Positions 32,105-40,337 of a DNA stretch of 64,000 bases are shown here, one piece after another. The DNA lies in assembly GCA_965204545.1 (NCBI GenBank), contig CBDBFA010000001.1:124001-188000 (forward strand). Reading direction: 5' to 3'. Made by a program: the position numbers and the translations under genes. The notes beneath the pieces are model-generated. The model saw only the letters and a list, made by a program, of their open reading frames with translations, was not told the DNA's origin and did not search any database. Numbering within the stretch: the stretch's first letter is position 1; the number at the start of each line of letters is the position of its first letter. Origin of the DNA: JAABVD01 sp965204545 (lineage in GTDB: Bacteria > Verrucomicrobiota > Verrucomicrobiia > Opitutales > UBA2995).

Positions 32105-34510
32105 CTAGTTTGAAGAAAGATAGGTTTCCCAATCGAAATCGATGCTTCCGGCCGAGGGGGGCAACCTGTCCCAATGCGGTTTGGTCGAAACATTCGACAG
32201 GTCTACCGGCGTGGAATTTTCCGGATACAGGGCCAAGCGGTAGTTATCGCCCAAGTTCGAGCGTCTGGCGATTACCCTGACCGCATAAGTTTTTCCCTCT
32301 TCGGGAGTAAAGGAAAAAAACTTGTCCTCACACCAAGCCCGTTGAGCGGGAAGGGATTCTTGATCGGTTATATTCAAAACCCCAAAGTTAGGGACGAAGG
32401 TGCCGAATCCTTCGACGTACACCGTAACCGGAGTTCGTGAGTCTCCCAGGTTTAAAACAATGGAATCCAGAAAAAATGTCCCAACCATTGCGTCACTGGA
32501 ATTGATAAAGCCAATTGTCTCCTCACCCGGTTTTAGGAAATCAGGTTCTGTGTGGGCGTTGACTTCAATGGAGTAATCACCCATTTCCTGCGGTCTCCAA
32601 GAACTCACGGTTAATTCCACATCAGGCGCGGCCCCGGTCCTGATTAATACCTCTTCCGGCTTTCCCGGAGGGCGCTCATCCACCTCTTGTATGAGTTTGA
32701 GGGTCGTGATGTCCCGGACAAAGAGGATAGGATCAAACTCCTCGGTTCTAACGACAATCCGGTAGGTTGTCTCTGCTTGCAATTGAACCTGGTAGGTGTC
32801 GGCGAAATGGTTAGGTCTTTTGTAATGGATATCCGTTGGAGAAAGCGAACCATCCTTGGTGTCACCGGGATTAATGACCAACTTATCCCCACCCGTTTCG
32901 GCGTTGATTTTGAAGTATTGCGGATGTGAATGTTGTGTGGATTCCACCCGGGCCAAGTATTGTTTTCCCGGCTCCGGGGCCAAGCTTCCGGCTACAGGCG
33001 AAGGGGTGGTTTCAGTCGTCGCATCACCTTCCCTGTCCAATAGCACCTCCCCGGTTTCCAAATCAACCACGCGAAACCGAAGGGGCGATTCGATATCTGA
33101 AACCACAGCCAATCGGATCTCCTCCAAAAGTCCCAGATTATCGATGAGATAATCGTAACGGGTAATTCCCCTCGCCTCCAGTTCATGGTTGAACTGTCCA
33201 AAGGCGGTTGACCCAACCCGCAAGGGATAGGGTCCGTATAGTATACCGCTAAAATCCTGGTGAGTCAGCCGATAGAATCCTTCGGGGCTGGCCTTGGAAA
33301 CCAGTGGGATTTGATAGAGGATTTCCCCTGTTTCCGGAAATTGATTCCGGGCGAATTGATCCCAGGATAATTCCAGGCGATTCCAGGCATTCAAATCCAG
33401 GCTATTCTCAAAAAGAAAACCGAGCCTGGGGATTTCTTGCCTCAGCCTGACCGGCAGCAATATCGCTCGATCTCCCGTTTCCCGGTTAACCTTCAGTTGG
33501 GGATACCAGTTGACGGCATCCTGTTCAGTTGGATCCAGTCCAAAAATATATTCCATCAGGGGAGCATTGTCATCACCATCATCCTGGTCGAATGCGTCGA
33601 TGCCGTTGCTTCTCATCCAACTAAAAAAATCGTTGGCAATTATCCCGTCTATCCACGGTAGAAATCTGGAAATCCGGGTAAAACCGCCGATGGGGTTGCT
33701 GGCTTTGGTGCATCCGGCACCAAAGCTGACAACTCCGATTTGTTCCCACCGGTCCAGCTCGGCATTGAAAACAACCAAGGGACCCCCGCTATCGCCAAAA
33801 TTTGCCGCTCTGTAAGGATCCAGGCTTCCGGCAGCCAACATGTTGTTGGTGAAATATCCTCCAAAAAATTGGCCGCTGTTGGCTACCTGGCGGCTGATTA
33901 TTCTCACATCGCCCTCCTGCAGAAAACTCGGGTCCATAAAATTCCGGAAATCGTAATTGGTATACCCCCAGCCCACTATTCTAGCGGTGTTTCCCGTATG
34001 CTCCAAACTGGGATCGCTTATCAAAGGAAGGATGGGAAAGGATTCGGGTAATGGTGTCTTGAGCTTTACCAGGGCTACATCGTATTCCAGACCGTGGATG
34101 GAAGAATAGTCGGGGTGCAAAACGATGGCATCGGCTTTGAACAATGAGATGGAGGGGTCGTTGCCCAAAAGGCCCGGCCCAAACAACACTTTAAAGTCAT
34201 CCGGTTCCGTGCCATCATCCATACAGTGAGCTGCCGTTAGGATCCAATAACGGTCAATGGCAGTGCATCCGCAAAACTGCGAAGTATTGGAATCGTTGTT
34301 GAGCACCAGGGCTCCCATCCATGGATATTCTCCCCAAGCAGCATCTTCCCCGCCAATTACGTATTCTTCCGGGGAATCGCCTGGGGCCAGGCCACGGTAG
34401 GGCGAAGTCGAATGAGTATCAACCCCGCCTAGGTAGGGTGGATGGGCTATCAGCCCGAGAAAGGCAAATCCCAGGCAAAGGGAAAATGGAGTAATGCGGT
34501 GCCAGGACAT
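32105..34510 (-). CDS. Secreted trypsin-like (S1) serine protease with C-terminal beta-rich repeats
   Basis: An 801-residue exported protein. The S1 domain has a full catalytic triad: His95 in TAAHC, Asp144 in YDVALVKL and Ser241 in FGDSGGPL. The sequence EEYVIGGEDA at 48-57 matches the N-terminus freed on zymogen activation, so it is probably made as a zymogen. After the protease (to about 300) comes an acidic, Ca-binding-like stretch (FDQDDGDDNAPLMEYIFGLDP) typical of verrucomicrobial secreted proteins, then domains with VELTVSSWRPQEMGDYSIEV-type repeats resembling bacterial pre-peptidase C-terminal domains. A signal peptide lies at residues 1-22. It is 21 bp downstream of a sulfatase on the same strand, so the two are probably cotranscribed for extracellular breakdown of polymers. 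Confidence 0.9.
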   Translation of the reverse strand: MSWHRITPFSLCLGFAFLGLIAHPPYLGGVDTHSTSPYRGLAPGDSPEEYVIGGEDAAWGEYPWMGALVLNNDSNTSQFCGCTAIDRYWILTAAHCMDDGTEPDDFKVLFGPGLLGNDPSISLFKADAIVLHPDYSSIHGLEYDVALVKLKTPLPESFPILPLISDPSLEHTGNTARIVGWGYTNYDFRNFMDPSFLQEGDVRIISRQVANSGQFFGGYFTNNMLAAGSLDPYRAANFGDSGGPLVVFNAELDRWEQIGVVSFGAGCTKASNPIGGFTRISRFLPWIDGIIANDFFSWMRSNGIDAFDQDDGDDNAPLMEYIFGLDPTEQDAVNWYPQLKVNRETGDRAILLPVRLRQEIPRLGFLFENSLDLNAWNRLELSWDQFARNQFPETGEILYQIPLVSKASPEGFYRLTHQDFSGILYGPYPLRVGSTAFGQFNHELEARGITRYDYLIDNLGLLEEIRLAVVSDIESPLRFRVVDLETGEVLLDREGDATTETTPSPVAGSLAPEPGKQYLARVESTQHSHPQYFKINAETGGDKLVINPGDTKDGSLSPTDIHYKRPNHFADTYQVQLQAETTYRIVVRTEEFDPILFVRDITTLKLIQEVDERPPGKPEEVLIRTGAAPDVELTVSSWRPQEMGDYSIEVNAHTEPDFLKPGEETIGFINSSDAMVGTFFLDSIVLNLGDSRTPVTVYVEGFGTFVPNFGVLNITDQESLPAQRAWCEDKFFSFTPEEGKTYAVRVIARRSNLGDNYRLALYPENSTPVDLSNVSTKPHWDRLPPSAGSIDFDWETYLSSN

Positions 34511-34531
34511 GATAAGGGTCCGGAGAGGGGC

Positions 34532-36193
34532 TTATCCTTTCCCGGCTTTCTTCAACTCCGCTTCACGAATTTTCAAAAATTGACGGGAAAGCTGAATGGC
34601 CTTCTGTCGGTCTGCCGCATCGTAGTCCCAGAATTCCTGAACGACACGCTCCACTAAAGGAAAATGTGAGCCATCGTCACCTATATTCTGGCGCAGTTGG
34701 GCAAACTTGGCTTTGAGTTTATCGCGAACCTCCACATAGGCGGGAAGGTCATAGACATTGTTCAACTCGTGGGGGTCGCGCCGCAGGTCGTAGAGTTCCC
34801 ATCCCGGGGGAGTTTGGTAACCACCTTCGTAATTACAGCCGTAAAAGAAGATGAGTTTGAATTCCTTGGTTCGCATGGCCATTTCGCCGGGATTGTCATG
34901 GTGAGCCATGTGCATCCAATAACGGTAGTAGGCGGCATCTTTCCAATTGGCCGGTTCGCGACCGGTTTCGCAGATCTGGCGAAAGGATTTACCCTGAATA
35001 CCCTCGGGAATCGCCGCCCCCGCGTAATCCAACATGAGCGCTGGGAAATCCACATTTTCCACAATGGCGTCCGTGCGGATTCCAGCTGGGATGGATTGGG
35101 GATAACGGATTATGAGGGGCATGCGTTGGGATTCATCGTAGGCCCAACGCTTGTCCTGAAAATCCTTTTCACCCAACCAGAATCCCTGATCGCCCGTGTA
35201 GATAATCAAGGTTTTATCGTAGAGATCTTCCTCCTTCAGGTAGTCGAAAAGCCGTTTCAAATTGTCGTCCACCCCTTTCACGCAACGCAGGTACTTCTTC
35301 AGATATGCCTGGTAGGAAATGCCGGTTGTTTCAACCTCGCTCAGTTCTTCGGGATCGTAATCCTCCGGGTATTCCTCGGGAAATTCGGCAAAGAGATGCG
35401 TGGCGTAGGACCGTCTTGGATTCCGGCTCCCTATCGAAGTCCCGATGTGAGGGGTCAATTCATCCTCATGGCCTCGCGTCCCTATCGAGCCCCAGGTATC
35501 CGGCACATCGTAGAGAGTCTGGGGCTCAGGAATATCCACATTGGCCAGGTAACTCTGGTAACGCGGGGCGTTTTCGAAGTAATCGTGGGGAGCCTTGTAC
35601 TGATGACAGAGAAAAAACGGTTTATCCGGATCGCGCTCATTCCTGAGCCAATCCAGGGCGGCGTCGGTTATCACATCCGATGAATGCTTTCCTTCATGAA
35701 CTTCCAGATTCTCGGGCCATGGCTTCTCCCCCTGGATGCGGAGCTCCGTATCGAAGTACTTCCCTTGACCGGGCAGCACTTTGTAATAATCGAAATTGGG
35801 TTCCCGCTTCAGGTGCCACTTTCCAATAACCGCCGTCTGGTAACCGGCTTTTTTCATCTCGATGGGCAACATCTGCCTCTCCGGCGCGATATTCCCACCG
35901 AGATCGAACACACCATTGACGTGGTTGTATTGCCCGGTAATGATACAGGCCCGGGACGGCGTGCAGATCGAGTTGGTGACAAAAGCGTTCTCGAAGAGTA
36001 TCCCCTCCTCAGTCAGGGTATCAATGGTGGGAGTGGGATCAAGGCTCTTCAGCAAGGTCGCGTACGCTCCAATGGCCTGGGCCGTGTGGTCATCCGACAT
36101 GATGAAGAGGATGTTGGGTTTATCGGCAGCTTTGAGAAGCGGGGTCCCGCAAAAAAGAATTGCAGCGGCAAAGAGAGGAAACGTTCGGTTCAT
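34532..36193 (-). CDS. Secreted type I sulfatase
   Basis: A 553-residue sulfatase of the formylglycine type with CTPSR starting at Cys77 (SICTPSRACIITGQ), metal-binding SDD at 33-35 and GKWHL as the conserved lysine block. The signal peptide (MNRTFPLFAAAILFCG, ending about KAA) predicts export. The frame is open to a start at 36274, but the ATG at 36193 opens directly on the signal peptide and is chosen. Compared with the other two sulfatases it has a longer middle region (about residues 190-260) with DTWGSIGTRGHEDE and a C-terminal NNVYDLPAYVEVRDK region, as in iduronate- or choline-type relatives; substrate unknown. Likely operon partner: the S1 protease downstream. Confidence 0.92.
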   Translation of the reverse strand: MNRTFPLFAAAILFCGTPLLKAADKPNILFIMSDDHTAQAIGAYATLLKSLDPTPTIDTLTEEGILFENAFVTNSICTPSRACIITGQYNHVNGVFDLGGNIAPERQMLPIEMKKAGYQTAVIGKWHLKREPNFDYYKVLPGQGKYFDTELRIQGEKPWPENLEVHEGKHSSDVITDAALDWLRNERDPDKPFFLCHQYKAPHDYFENAPRYQSYLANVDIPEPQTLYDVPDTWGSIGTRGHEDELTPHIGTSIGSRNPRRSYATHLFAEFPEEYPEDYDPEELSEVETTGISYQAYLKKYLRCVKGVDDNLKRLFDYLKEEDLYDKTLIIYTGDQGFWLGEKDFQDKRWAYDESQRMPLIIRYPQSIPAGIRTDAIVENVDFPALMLDYAGAAIPEGIQGKSFRQICETGREPANWKDAAYYRYWMHMAHHDNPGEMAMRTKEFKLIFFYGCNYEGGYQTPPGWELYDLRRDPHELNNVYDLPAYVEVRDKLKAKFAQLRQNIGDDGSHFPLVERVVQEFWDYDAADRQKAIQLSRQFLKIREAELKKAGKG

Positions 36194-36341
36194 GGCTGTA
36201 ACTCGGTATCGAGACTTTCGATTGAGATTGAAGGAATTCCAAAAAGTGTCGCGAAAGTACCGAAGCAAGGTCAATATCTCAATACCCCATACGTTTATCT
36301 TGGACGTTCCCTATGTTTAAATGGTAGCAACTTGAGCCCGG

Positions 36342-37043
36342 ATGCGCGCGCACTACCTCCAGCACGTTCCTTTCGAAGGCCTTGGCAGTATGGAGCCTTG
36401 GCTTCGGGATGCCGGCTACGAAATCTCCTGTAGTCCTCTCTATCGATCAGCCGATTTTCCCGATCTCGGGACAGTGGACCTGATCATTGTTCTCGGCGGT
36501 CCGATGAGCGTTAACGATGAGGGTGAGTTTCCTTGGCTCATTGAGGAAAAACGCTTCATTCGTAACGCCATCGAAGATGGGAAACCGGTTTTGGGAATTT
36601 GTCTTGGGGCCCAGCTTATCGCCAAGTCGCTGGGGGCTCGGGTTTACCGGAATCATTGTAAGGAAATAGGCTGGTTCCCCGTGCATGGGATCTTTCAATC
36701 CAATTCGCCCTCGATTTTTTCGTTTCCTTCCACCATGGACGTTTTTCATTGGCACGGAGAGACCTTCGATCTGCCCCCCGGCGCCTTCCTTCTGGCTCGA
36801 AACGAGGCGTGTCAGAATCAGGCCTTTCAGATCGGAAGGAAAGTCATTGGGCTGCAGTTTCACCTGGAGATGACGCCGAAGTCGGCCCGAACCTTGGTCT
36901 CTAACTGTCGTGAGGAGCTATTGCCGGCGAGATATGTTCAGTCCGAAGCGGCGATCCTCGAGGTCGCTCCGGAGAAATACCGGGAAATCAATCGGGAGAT
37001 GGATTCCATTCTCACCTTCCTGACTAAATCAAAACCTGGATGA
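36342..37043 (+). CDS. Class I glutamine amidotransferase-like protein
   Basis: A 233-residue stand-alone triad amidotransferase: VLGGPMSV forms the oxyanion region, Cys87 in GICLGAQLIA is the nucleophile and His174/Glu176 in LQFHLE complete the triad. It resembles GMP synthase-type glutaminases, but is not fused to or next to a synthetase, so the ammonia acceptor is unknown. The C-terminal part (from about residue 195) is helical and lacks family motifs. Members of this group have been found to act on gamma-glutamyl compounds; that is a possibility only. It starts at the ATG at 36342, divergent from a sulfatase 148 bp away, with no partner downstream. Confidence 0.85.
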   Translation: MRAHYLQHVPFEGLGSMEPWLRDAGYEISCSPLYRSADFPDLGTVDLIIVLGGPMSVNDEGEFPWLIEEKRFIRNAIEDGKPVLGICLGAQLIAKSLGARVYRNHCKEIGWFPVHGIFQSNSPSIFSFPSTMDVFHWHGETFDLPPGAFLLARNEACQNQAFQIGRKVIGLQFHLEMTPKSARTLVSNCREELLPARYVQSEAAILEVAPEKYREINREMDSILTFLTKSKPG

Positions 37044-37171
37044 ACAGGATTTCAGGAACCTCGTTCTTTGACTGTATATTCCGGCGTCCTACCACCCCAA
37101 ATCCCTCATGTGTGAGGTCGGGACTGACCGAAGTTGACCACCCCGGCGCCTGACCGTCGGCATGGTCGTAG

Positions 37172-39331
37172 TTAGTCAAGTTGGTGGTCTGACCCTTTTT
37201 TCGGCCCACTCCGGGGAATTGGTCCACCGTCCAGCCCTACGGCCTGCGCCGCGAAGGCGAACTGGTTGGCCACTTCTTCGATTCGCATCCAGGTTGGCGT
37301 GCCGGCGCCGTGTCCCGCGCGCGTCTCGATGCGGATCAGCACCGGATTGGCGCAAGCCTGAGCCTGCTGCAGCGCGGCTGCGAACTTGTAGCTGTGCCAA
37401 GGCGCCACGCGGTCGTCATGGTCTCCGGTGGTTACGAGCGTGGGCGGGTAGCAGGCGCCCTCGACCACGCGATGGACGGGTGAATAGGCATACTGGGCGC
37501 GAAAGTCCGCTTCGTTCTCGGACTGGCCATAGTCGTCGGCCCAGGCCCGCGCGTTGGCGCTGGCCGTGTGGTAGCGCAGCATGTCGAGCACTCCCACGCC
37601 CGGCAACGCCGCTCCAAACAGGTCCGGGCGCTGCGTCATGACCGCGCCCACCAGCAGGCCGCCGTTGCTGTGCCCCTGGATGACCAGTCGGCCGGGCTTG
37701 GTGTAGCCTTGTTCGATGAGCCACTCGGCGGCGGCAATAAAGTCGTCGAACACGTTCTGCTTTCGCTCGCGGGTACCCGCCAAGTGCCACTCGCGGCCGT
37801 ACTCGCCTCCGCCGCGCAGGTTGGGGATCGCCACCATCCCGCCCATTTCCAGCCACACCAGCCGGGCGCTGTCATAGCGCGGCAACAGCGATATGTTGAA
37901 TCCACCGTAGCCGTAGAGCAGCGTTGGCTGATCGCCGGTCGCCTCCCCGTCCTTGCGACGCACCAGGAACATGGGAATGCGGGTTCCGTCCCTGCTGGCG
38001 TAGAAGACCTGCCGGGCAACGAACTGCGAGCCGTCAATGGCCGTCTCGGTGCGGTGGTGCAGACGGCTTTCACCGCTGCTGACGTCGTACCGGTACACGG
38101 CGCCGGGATCGGTAAAGCCGGAAAACGTGTAGAAGGTTTCCGGGTCGTCCCAGCGGCCTCCAAAGCCTCTGACCGAACCGATGCCCGGAAGTTCAATGTC
38201 CTCCACTACCGATCCGTCGCTCCCGTGGACCCGGACCAGCGGCTGCACGTCCTTCAGGTAGGATACGATAAAGCGCCCTCCCACCGCGCTGACGCTCGCC
38301 AGCACGTTCTCGCCCTGCGGGATGATCTCGGTCAATTCCCCGGGGCGGCTGATGTCAAGCGCAACGATCCTGCGGCGCGGCGCGTCCTTGTTGGTCGAAA
38401 AATAGAACGTATCGCCGTCGTTGGCCAGGTAGCGATAGATCGCGTCCCAGTCATCCAGCAGCGGACGGATGGCCGAATCCGGTTCATCCATGCGCCGGTA
38501 GTGGACCGCGTTGGCCAGGTAGCCTTCCTGCAGCGTCACGACGAGGAAGTTGCCGTCTTCGGTCACGGAGGCATACGCGTTGCGTTCCTCGTCCGGGGGC
38601 ATTCGCAGGATCAGGCGATCCTCGGACTGGTCCGTTCCCAGCGCGTGAAAGTACACGGACACGGCCTTCTGATCGTCGCCGCGGCCCCGCGCATCCAGCG
38701 GGTAGCGGCTGTAATAAAAACCGGACTCGTCCGGGACCCACGAGATGCCGGTGAACTTGGTGAATGTGATGCGGTCCGGCAGGTCCGCGCCGGTAGCGAC
38801 TTCTCGGACATACCAGTCGCGCCAGTCCGAACCGCCGTCTGACCTGGCGTAGGCGATGTAGCGCCCTTCAGGGCTGACCGCATTTCCTGCCAAGCTCACC
38901 GTGCCATCCTCGGCCCAGGTGTTGGGATCGATCAGTGCTCGTGGATCGTCGTCGATCCCCGCACGCGCGTATAGCACGTTGTGGTTCTGCAGGCCGTCGT
39001 TGCGAAAGTCGAAATACCAGGGGCCGCGACGCCACGGAGCCGAACGGCGGGAATAGTTCCAGACCTCGGTGAGCCGGGCCCGCAGGGCTTCCCTGAGCGG
39101 CAGGTCCTCGAGGAAGGGCTCCGCGAGGGCATTCTGCGAAGCCACCCAGTCGGCGGTTTCCTTCGACTCCAGGTTTTCCATCCAGCGGTACGGGTCGGCC
39201 ACCTCCACACCGAAATATGCATCGATTTGATCCGAGCGCCGGGACCCGGGATAGTCGACCCCGCTGTCTCCTCCGGGGGCGCATCCGCCAATCACAACGG
39301 CGGCGGCAAGAAGGGTTGCTGCTGTGCGCAT
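37172..39331 (-). CDS. Prolyl oligopeptidase family (S9A) lipoprotein-like peptidase, GC-rich and probably acquired
   Basis: A 719-residue serine peptidase that cuts short peptides after proline. The N-terminal beta-propeller region runs to about residue 420, followed by the alpha/beta hydrolase domain with Ser about 553 in GHSNGG, Asp about 638 in DHDDRV and His about 673 in AGHGAGTP. PYRWME and ENVLASVSAVGGRF are S9A landmarks. The N-terminus (MRTAATLLAAAVVIGGC) has a lipobox-like IGGC, suggesting an outer lipoprotein. The ATG at 39331 is preferred to an upstream TTG at 39352. Third positions are much richer in G and C than in the neighbouring genes, and relatives of this type are common in Gammaproteobacteria, so horizontal transfer is likely. 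Confidence 0.88.
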   Translation of the reverse strand: MRTAATLLAAAVVIGGCAPGGDSGVDYPGSRRSDQIDAYFGVEVADPYRWMENLESKETADWVASQNALAEPFLEDLPLREALRARLTEVWNYSRRSAPWRRGPWYFDFRNDGLQNHNVLYARAGIDDDPRALIDPNTWAEDGTVSLAGNAVSPEGRYIAYARSDGGSDWRDWYVREVATGADLPDRITFTKFTGISWVPDESGFYYSRYPLDARGRGDDQKAVSVYFHALGTDQSEDRLILRMPPDEERNAYASVTEDGNFLVVTLQEGYLANAVHYRRMDEPDSAIRPLLDDWDAIYRYLANDGDTFYFSTNKDAPRRRIVALDISRPGELTEIIPQGENVLASVSAVGGRFIVSYLKDVQPLVRVHGSDGSVVEDIELPGIGSVRGFGGRWDDPETFYTFSGFTDPGAVYRYDVSSGESRLHHRTETAIDGSQFVARQVFYASRDGTRIPMFLVRRKDGEATGDQPTLLYGYGGFNISLLPRYDSARLVWLEMGGMVAIPNLRGGGEYGREWHLAGTRERKQNVFDDFIAAAEWLIEQGYTKPGRLVIQGHSNGGLLVGAVMTQRPDLFGAALPGVGVLDMLRYHTASANARAWADDYGQSENEADFRAQYAYSPVHRVVEGACYPPTLVTTGDHDDRVAPWHSYKFAAALQQAQACANPVLIRIETRAGHGAGTPTWMRIEEVANQFAFAAQAVGLDGGPIPRSGPKKGSDHQLD

Positions 39332-39529
39332 AGGTAAAATTCGAATCCTCAAAGAGAGTCAAATCTCTACTTTTGGCCGCATCGCTTCCGAAAAGTCAAT
39401 ATTGTGGGCGATTTCCCCGATTCCCTCCCTTTCCAAATATTGCCCATCCTGATCAGCTTGTTCTGCCGCCGTGCCGTGCGCAGCATTGCGAGGCATGGTA
39501 GCCCTCAGGCGTAGCGGGTCCATGTAAAT

Positions 39530-39904
39530 TTAACATATGGGTTGGTCCCAAGCACTGTCTCGGGCCCCGGCGGCGGAGCGAAGGCGCCGGTCGCGCGTCC
39601 ACAGCGGCAACCTGGCGATCAGGGCCGAGGCCAGAACTTGAATATCGTTCCAGTGAAGGCCCTTTCCATAAAGACGATCCCGCTCCAAAAGATGAAGCGT
39701 CTCATGGAACGTGGCCCTAGGTACCTGATTCAGGGCGAGTAGAGCGTTCAGGGTTTCCTCGCGGTCAATCAGGTTGCCGCTAGCCAATTCCCCGATAATG
39801 ATGGGATGTGTCACTACTCTCTGCTCCTGCAAAAGGTAGGTCAGTTTTTCGTCGCCTCTCCTGAAAAAGTCCACCCACACGCATGTATCCACGAGAATGT
39901 TCAT
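39530..39904 (-). CDS. vapC: VapC-type PIN-domain toxin
   Basis: A 124-residue PIN ribonuclease, normal for the family, expected to cut tRNA or rRNA when its antitoxin is lost. The acidic metal-binding residues are Asp6 (LVDTCVW), Glu39 (GELASG), Asp87 (HWNDIQVLASA) and Asp105 (LWTRDRRL). Its ATG overlaps the vapB stop (ATGA at 39901-39904), the typical antitoxin-first order. It sits next to a GC-rich peptidase gene, so the two may belong to one acquired segment. The cell would be addicted only if the pair is active; the sequence shows no inactivating change. Confidence 0.92.
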   Translation of the reverse strand: MNILVDTCVWVDFFRRGDEKLTYLLQEQRVVTHPIIIGELASGNLIDREETLNALLALNQVPRATFHETLHLLERDRLYGKGLHWNDIQVLASALIARLPLWTRDRRLRSAAGARDSAWDQPIC

Positions 39905-40122
39905 CGGTCGCGTTCAAGGCTATCTTCAACACCAAACCTGGCGCCTCGTTCCTGTACTGCAAACTCTGGCGCCTTACCCCCCAAAGCGGCCAAACGTTTT
40001 GAGGCAGCCTCTCTCACCAGCGCTTTCAACCCCATGTTGACCAATCTCGTCTTTCCCTGCACTCCCGTGTAGGTCTCGGCTCTTGAAAGCAGCTCATCAT
40101 CGATGTTTATCGTCGTTCTCAT
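39901..40122 (-). CDS. vapB: VapB-type ribbon-helix-helix antitoxin
   Basis: A 73-residue antitoxin. MRTTINIDDELLSRAE is the characteristic DNA-binding beta-strand and helix of the RHH VapB group, followed by KTRLVNMGLKALVREAASKRLAALGG, and a C-terminal tail that binds the toxin. The pair is autoregulated in known systems; here the near-palindrome 40121-40138 overlapping the start codon is the candidate operator. The next gene on the other side, recC, is divergent. Confidence 0.92.
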   Translation of the reverse strand: MRTTINIDDELLSRAETYTGVQGKTRLVNMGLKALVREAASKRLAALGGKAPEFAVQERGARFGVEDSLERDR

Positions 40123-40138
40123 GCATCAATTGATGTAT
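40121..40138 (-). promoter_or_regulatory. Candidate VapBC operator: 18-bp near-palindrome at the vapB start
   Basis: The core catcaattgatg (40124-40135) is a perfect 12-bp palindrome extended on both sides with one mismatched pair, and its left end is the vapB ATG. An upstream TTGACG on the minus strand (about 40157-40152) could be the -35 box. VapB dimers bind such sites in known systems. Confidence 0.6.
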
Positions 40139-40337
40139 GAAAATGCTACCACGTCAAGGGGGTTTCCCCAAAAAACAGGGTCGAATAAGATCAAATGAAA
40201 AGCTGTCATCCTGAACGAACAAGCAGCAAAATAAAATCGAAGGAATCGGTCAATTAAACGTAATTTTTGCGTTCAATAAACAAAGAAATCCTCAACGATA
40301 ATACGCGCCAGAATCCTTATCTTATCCGTTTGAATTC

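Noticed and set aside
37568..38842. 424-residue plus-strand frame opposite the S9A peptidase
   Set aside because: Antisense shadow of a GC-rich gene; the minus-strand peptidase has clear catalytic motifs.
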